Program-made: the position numbers and the translations under genes
Notes under the pieces: model-generated
The model's input: only the letters and a program-made list of their open reading frames with translations
Databases searched by the model: none
What the model was told of the DNA's origin: nothing
Source of the DNA: Streptomyces sp. L-9-10
GTDB taxonomy: Bacteria > Actinomycetota > Actinomycetes > Streptomycetales > Streptomycetaceae
Length of the DNA: 64,000 bases
Assembly: GCF_004151105.1 (NCBI RefSeq)
Contig: NZ_PHRF01000048.1
Location: 124,001 to 188,000, forward strand
Direction: 5' to 3'
In this document: in pieces, positions 60,842-64,000 of the stretch
How the letters are laid out: the number at the start of each line of letters is the position of its first letter
How positions within the stretch are numbered: the first letter of the stretch is position 1

Positions 60842-62317
60842 TCAGTCCTGGCGCGGATAGCCGATCAGATGCGGCTGGTCCTTGGAGTCCGTCCAGCGGA
60901 AGAGCCCGACACCCGCCGCCTCCGCGCTGGGCAGCCGGACATTGGTCTCCAGGGCCTCGGGCGTGGCGGTCGTGAGATCCACCCTGACCGGGTTGCCGCC
61001 GCCCGCCAGCGCGTCCGCCGTGTTGCGGGCGCTCACCGCGCCGTAGGCCGTGCCGTCGTCCGACACGGTGGTCAGGGTCAGCGGCTGGGTGCCGTCCGAC
61101 TCCTCGAAGCAGTACGCCTTCTTCGCGTCCAGGTCGAAGGCGAGCCTCCCGGCGATCAGGAAACGGCCGTCGGGGGAGGCGACGAGGCGTGGGTCCTCGG
61201 CCGGTTTGATCGCCGGCTTGCGGCACCGCACCTGCGCCACCGCCTTGCCGGTCGACGCGTCGTGCACCGCCCAGACCTCATGCGTACCGGCGTCCTTGGC
61301 GCCCTTCTTCTTCTGCCACTTGGCGAGGATGTAGCCGCTCGCCATCGAGGCGGGCACGCCCGAGGCGGTCTCGGTGTCCTTCGGCGCGCCCTGCCTGCTG
61401 AACCAGCCGCCGCGTACCCAGAACTCCTTGGCCCCGCCGACCAGCAGCCCCTTCGTGGTGACCCCGTGCACCTCGGTCAGCTTGCGGCACTCCTTGCAGC
61501 CCTTGGGGTAGCCGAGCGAGCCCGGCGGGACCTTGACCACGTCGCCGGTCGCCGGATCGATCACCGCGCTGGTGGCCTTGCCGTCGCTGATCAGAATGGC
61601 GGGTCCCGCGGCGCTCACCTTCGGCGCGTCCGCCCAGGGGGTCTCGACCCGCTGGCGGGAACCGTCGGCCGCGTTGTAGATGTCGAGCGAGATGATGGAG
61701 TCCGCGGGGCGCAGCGCGTCCGGGTTGAGCCTCCCGTACGACCAGGTGACGAAGTACTCCTGGTCGTCCTTGCTGACGGACAGCAGCCGGGGGAACCGGT
61801 CGGGGGTGAACAGCGGGCGCCAGGGCTCGCCGTCCCAGCCGCGCTCGCCGGTCTCGGGGTCGAGCGTCCGCAGCCGGAACCGGTCCGCGCCGGCCCGCTC
61901 CAGATACGCGAGCCGGTTCGTGTCATGGGCGATCGCGAAGTCGGGGGAGCCGTCGACGATCTCCCAGCCGCGCGCGGCGTCGTATCCGCCCGGCACGCTG
62001 AGCCGCGGCGCCCGGTCCGCGACGTTCGCCACGGGCCTCTTGGGCGCGTTGTCCTCCTTCGTCCTGGCGGGCTTGTTCCCGCCGCAGGTGGCGAGCAGGA
62101 GCAGCAGCGCCAGCACGATCACCCCCACGACGAGGGTCAGCCGTACGACCCGCTGCCGTACGGTCCCCTCACCGCCCCCGCGCGAGAAACCACCCCCGCG
62201 CGAGAATCCGCCCCCACGCGAGAATCCGCCCCCACGGGAGAAGCGGCCTACGCGGGAGAAACGGCCTCCGCCGGGTACGCCGACCCGTCGGGGCCCACGC
62301 ACGAACCTCAGTTTCAT
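60842..62317 (-). CDS. Single-TM protein: RGG-like cytoplasmic repeat, extracellular propeller-like domain
   Basis: 491 residues; ATG at 62317 with AGGGG upstream. The N-terminal ~50 residues contain four to five FSRGGG repeats preceded by two GRFSR units. A membrane helix follows (~57-78, LTLVVGVIVLALLLLLATCG). The remaining ~410 residues are outside the membrane and look like a beta-propeller (GWEIVDGSPDFAIAHDTNRLAYLE, EYFVTWSYGRLN, VVKVPPGSLGYPKGCKECRKL with a CxxC, RLVASPDGRFLIAGRLAF). The Phe-Ser-Arg-Gly repeat resembles eukaryotic RGG boxes but is repeat-encoded and could be neutral. Function unknown. Confidence 0.8.
   Translation of the reverse strand: MKLRFVRGPRRVGVPGGGRFSRVGRFSRGGGFSRGGGFSRGGGFSRGGGEGTVRQRVVRLTLVVGVIVLALLLLLATCGGNKPARTKEDNAPKRPVANVADRAPRLSVPGGYDAARGWEIVDGSPDFAIAHDTNRLAYLERAGADRFRLRTLDPETGERGWDGEPWRPLFTPDRFPRLLSVSKDDQEYFVTWSYGRLNPDALRPADSIISLDIYNAADGSRQRVETPWADAPKVSAAGPAILISDGKATSAVIDPATGDVVKVPPGSLGYPKGCKECRKLTEVHGVTTKGLLVGGAKEFWVRGGWFSRQGAPKDTETASGVPASMASGYILAKWQKKKGAKDAGTHEVWAVHDASTGKAVAQVRCRKPAIKPAEDPRLVASPDGRFLIAGRLAFDLDAKKAYCFEESDGTQPLTLTTVSDDGTAYGAVSARNTADALAGGGNPVRVDLTTATPEALETNVRLPSAEAAGVGLFRWTDSKDQPHLIGYPRQD
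62170..62275 (-). repeat. 18-bp coding repeat (FSRGGG)
   Basis: Four to six imperfect 18-base units (CGCGAGAATCCGCCCCCA on the plus strand) encode the FSRGGG array. Confidence 0.85.
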
Positions 62318-62499
62318 GGTTCCCCTGCTGTCTCACGGCTGTCTTACGAGCCGACTCAAGTTTCCCCCGTGAGAGCGGCTGCCGGACAAGAAGCGCCAGC
62401 GTAGCAACTGAGCCTGTGCCCGCCGCGGTTTGTGTCACCGTTGTGACGGCCCGCTTCGGCGGGCACGCCCGGGATCGGGCCGCGTGTCAGAATTCCACG

Positions 62500-63504
62500 G
62501 TGAACCCCGCCGAGTCTGCCCTCCCCACCGCCGAAGCGTTGCGCGCCGCGCTCGCCGGAGTGCTCGACGGGCTGCCGCCCAAGCAGGCCGCGCAGGCCGT
62601 CGAACGGCTGATCACCAACTACCGGGGCACCACTCCGACCGACGCGCCCGTACTCCGTGACCGTTCCGACGTCGCCGCGTACGCCGCGTACCGGATGCCG
62701 GCCACCTTCGAGGCGGTACGGGCCGCGCTGGAGGCGCTCGCCGACGCCGCGCCCGGCTGGGCGCCCGGCAGCCACGTCGACGTGGGCGGCGGTACGGGAG
62801 CGGCGGTCTGGGCGGCGGACGCGACGTGGGCGGAGCCCCGTACCACCACGGTCCTCGACTGGGCGGAGCCCGCGCTCGCCCTCGGCCGCGAACTGGCCGC
62901 CGCCTCGGGAGCGCCGGCGCTCCGTACGGCGGACTGGCGACAGACCAGGATCGACGCCGCGCTGAAGCTGCCGGAGAGCGATCTCGTGACGGTCTCGTAC
63001 GTACTCAAGGAACTCACCGGACGCGACCGCACCGCACTCGTCGCCGAGGCCGCGCGGACCGGGCAGGCCGTGGTGATCGTGGAGCCCGGTACGCCCGACG
63101 GCTATCTGCGGATCATCGAGGCGCGCGATCAGCTCATCGCGGCGGGCTACCGTATCGCCGCCCCCTGCCCGCACGACGGCGCCTGCCCGATCGAACGGGG
63201 CACGGACTGGTGCCACTTCGCGGCCCGGGTCAGCCGCTCCTCCCTGCACCGCCAGGTCAAGGGCGGCTCGCTGCCGTACGAGGACGAGAAGTTCAGCTAT
63301 GTGGCCGCGGTACGGTCCGACGCGCATCCGGCGGGAGCCCGGGTGACGCGGAAGCCGCAGATCCGCAAGGGCCAGGTGCTGCTGGACCTGTGCACGAGGG
63401 ACGACGGCCTGCGCCGCGACACGGTCACCAAGCGCCACGGCGCGCTGTACCGGGCGGCGAGGGATGTGGCCTGGGGCGACAGCTGGCCGCCGCAGGAAGG
63501 CTAG
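62500..63504 (+). CDS. Rsm22-like small-ribosomal-subunit methyltransferase-family protein
   Basis: 334 residues; GTG at 62500, ATT-rich CAGAAT six bases before it and no clear Shine-Dalgarno. Features of the Rsm22/mitoribosome-associated family are AAYAAYRMPATFEAVRAAL, a SAM loop GSHVDVGGGTGAAVWAA (~91-107), DLVTVSYVLKEL, VIVEPGTPDGYLRIIEAR, and the Cys/His cluster APCPHDGACP...TDWCHFAARV (probable Fe-S or zinc site), then the RLH-type basic tail RKPQIRKGQVLLDLCTRDDGLRRDTVTKRHG. Rsm22 proteins act in ribosome assembly. Its stop overlaps that of the convergent DUF397 gene by four bases. Confidence 0.9.
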   Translation: MNPAESALPTAEALRAALAGVLDGLPPKQAAQAVERLITNYRGTTPTDAPVLRDRSDVAAYAAYRMPATFEAVRAALEALADAAPGWAPGSHVDVGGGTGAAVWAADATWAEPRTTTVLDWAEPALALGRELAAASGAPALRTADWRQTRIDAALKLPESDLVTVSYVLKELTGRDRTALVAEAARTGQAVVIVEPGTPDGYLRIIEARDQLIAAGYRIAAPCPHDGACPIERGTDWCHFAARVSRSSLHRQVKGGSLPYEDEKFSYVAAVRSDAHPAGARVTRKPQIRKGQVLLDLCTRDDGLRRDTVTKRHGALYRAARDVAWGDSWPPQEG

Positions 63505-63707
63505 TTGTCGTTGGCGGCGAAGACGACGAAGTCGCTCCAGGCGGCGGGGGAGAGCAGGAGCACGGGGCCGGCGGGGGACTTGCTGTCGCGTACGGGGACG
63601 ATGCCGGAGGGGGCGAGGTTGCGGGCGAACTCGACGCACTCGCCGCCAGTAGTGCTGCTGTAGCTGGATTTTTCCCACTGAGCGCCGGAGAGATCGAACA
63701 TGCTCAT
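63501..63707 (-). CDS. DUF397-domain small protein
   Basis: 68 residues; ATG at 63707 forms an ATGA overlap with the preceding stop and has GGAAG upstream (an ATG at 63716 is possible). The whole protein is one DUF397 domain: WEKSSYSSTTGGECVEFA and VPVRDSKSPAGPVLLLSPAAWSDFVVFA are the diagnostic blocks. In Streptomyces such genes follow DUF5753-type XRE regulators (the BldB/WhiJ-like arrangement), and many affect development or antibiotic production. Confidence 0.93.
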   Translation of the reverse strand: MSMFDLSGAQWEKSSYSSTTGGECVEFARNLAPSGIVPVRDSKSPAGPVLLLSPAAWSDFVVFAANDN

Positions 63708-64000
63708 TGCTTCCATTCCTCCATTGTCTTGCGCACCATGTCGACCGACGCTTCCGGTGAGAGGGCGTCGGCCCGTAGCCGATCGTAGAGCACGCTCGCA
63801 TCCGCCACGATCTTCCGGGAGTCGGTCACATGGCCCGCTCCCAGCGTTTCCTGGTAGAGCATGTCGGGCTCATCATCGGGGAACTTCAAAAGCGTAAACC
63901 CCAAATGCCAAGCGGATACCCCGGAATCGAACGGGAGCACCTGAAGGGTGAAGCGAGGGGATTCTGCTTCCTCGATCAGGTGTGCCATCTGTTCAGCCAT
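63704..64000 (-). CDS. DUF5753-domain XRE regulator, N-terminus beyond window edge
   Basis: The 3' portion of a gene entering from the right edge: 98 codons are visible, with the DUF5753 C-terminal signature (SPRFTLQVLPFDSGVSAWHLGFTLLKFPDDEPDMLYQETLGAGHVTDSRKIVADASVLYDRLRADALSPEASVDMVRKTMEEW). The expected N-terminal helix-turn-helix (~80 residues) and the rest of the domain lie outside. The in-frame ATG at 64000 is probably internal. Its last four bases overlap the DUF397 start, so the two are translated together. Confidence 0.92.
   Translation of the reverse strand: MAEQMAHLIEEAESPRFTLQVLPFDSGVSAWHLGFTLLKFPDDEPDMLYQETLGAGHVTDSRKIVADASVLYDRLRADALSPEASVDMVRKTMEEWKQ

Overview
The window is actinobacterial chromosome, almost certainly Streptomyces. 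The evidence is very high G+C (well above 70% by eye), G/C-filled third codon positions, frequent GTG starts, Streptomyces-type gene sets (clpP3-clpP4-popR, the Nif3/zinc-ribbon/RNase H-phosphatase operon, a DUF397/DUF5753 pair) and an actinomycete-type RNase P RNA. No phage, insertion sequence, CRISPR array or tRNA was found. Most of the region looks like chromosomal core with scattered accessory genes.

Layout. 1-9.3 kb: a PhoD-like phosphatase cut by the left edge, a secreted HNH nuclease, an orphan FetB-like permease, a HAD phosphatase, a zinc-ribbon/peptidoglycan-binding membrane protein, an MFS exporter fused to a MarR-like domain, a membrane-anchored hypothetical and an O-methyltransferase. 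9.5-17.9 kb: a GT87-PAP2 fusion, then a five-gene minus-strand operon headed by a cobalamin riboswitch. That operon encodes two exported, C-terminally anchored proteins (one an alpha/alpha toroid) and the T, A and S parts of an ECF transporter, so it is probably a B12 uptake system with its own surface proteins. 18-22 kb: a secreted ExeM/NucH-type nuclease and a subtilase facing each other across a perfect hairpin. 22.2-26.4 kb: a KstR-like TetR regulator with a matching operator, divergent from a translationally coupled glycosyltransferase-methyltransferase-toroid operon of unknown product. 26.4-31.5 kb: two membrane proteins, an amidase, a methyltransferase and an MFS transporter with a carboxypeptidase-regulatory-like tail. 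31.8-33.7 kb: clpP3, clpP4 (catalytic His replaced by Gly) and popR, whose product ends in an LAA degron; a shared 17-base box lies upstream of both clpP3 and popR.

33.8-39.1 kb: an MFS transporter and a coupled ABC-exporter/two-component module. 39.3-42.3 kb: a possible small protein, a collagen-like/propeller-like protein and an iron-box-controlled siderophore-binding lipoprotein. 42.5-47.7 kb: the conserved Nif3, zinc-ribbon and RNase HI/phosphatase operon, with a probable CTG start, then an ABC ATPase with a polytopic partner. 47.8-54.2 kb: KDPG aldolase, YaaA, an RNB ribonuclease, a PH-like membrane protein with its MerR regulator, rnpB and two small unknown proteins. 54.3-64 kb: an aldo/keto reductase, an SDR, a Tat-exported PhoD phosphatase, a Gfo/Idh/MocA oxidoreductase, a Bcr/CflA exporter, a membrane protein with an RGG-like repeat, an Rsm22-like methyltransferase, and the DUF397/DUF5753 pair cut by the right edge.

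Recurring traits are stop/start overlaps (GTGA, ATGA, CTGA) inside operons, several probable leaderless promoters (TANNNT 6-7 nt before the start codon), and many in-frame or intergenic minisatellites with 10-21 bp units.
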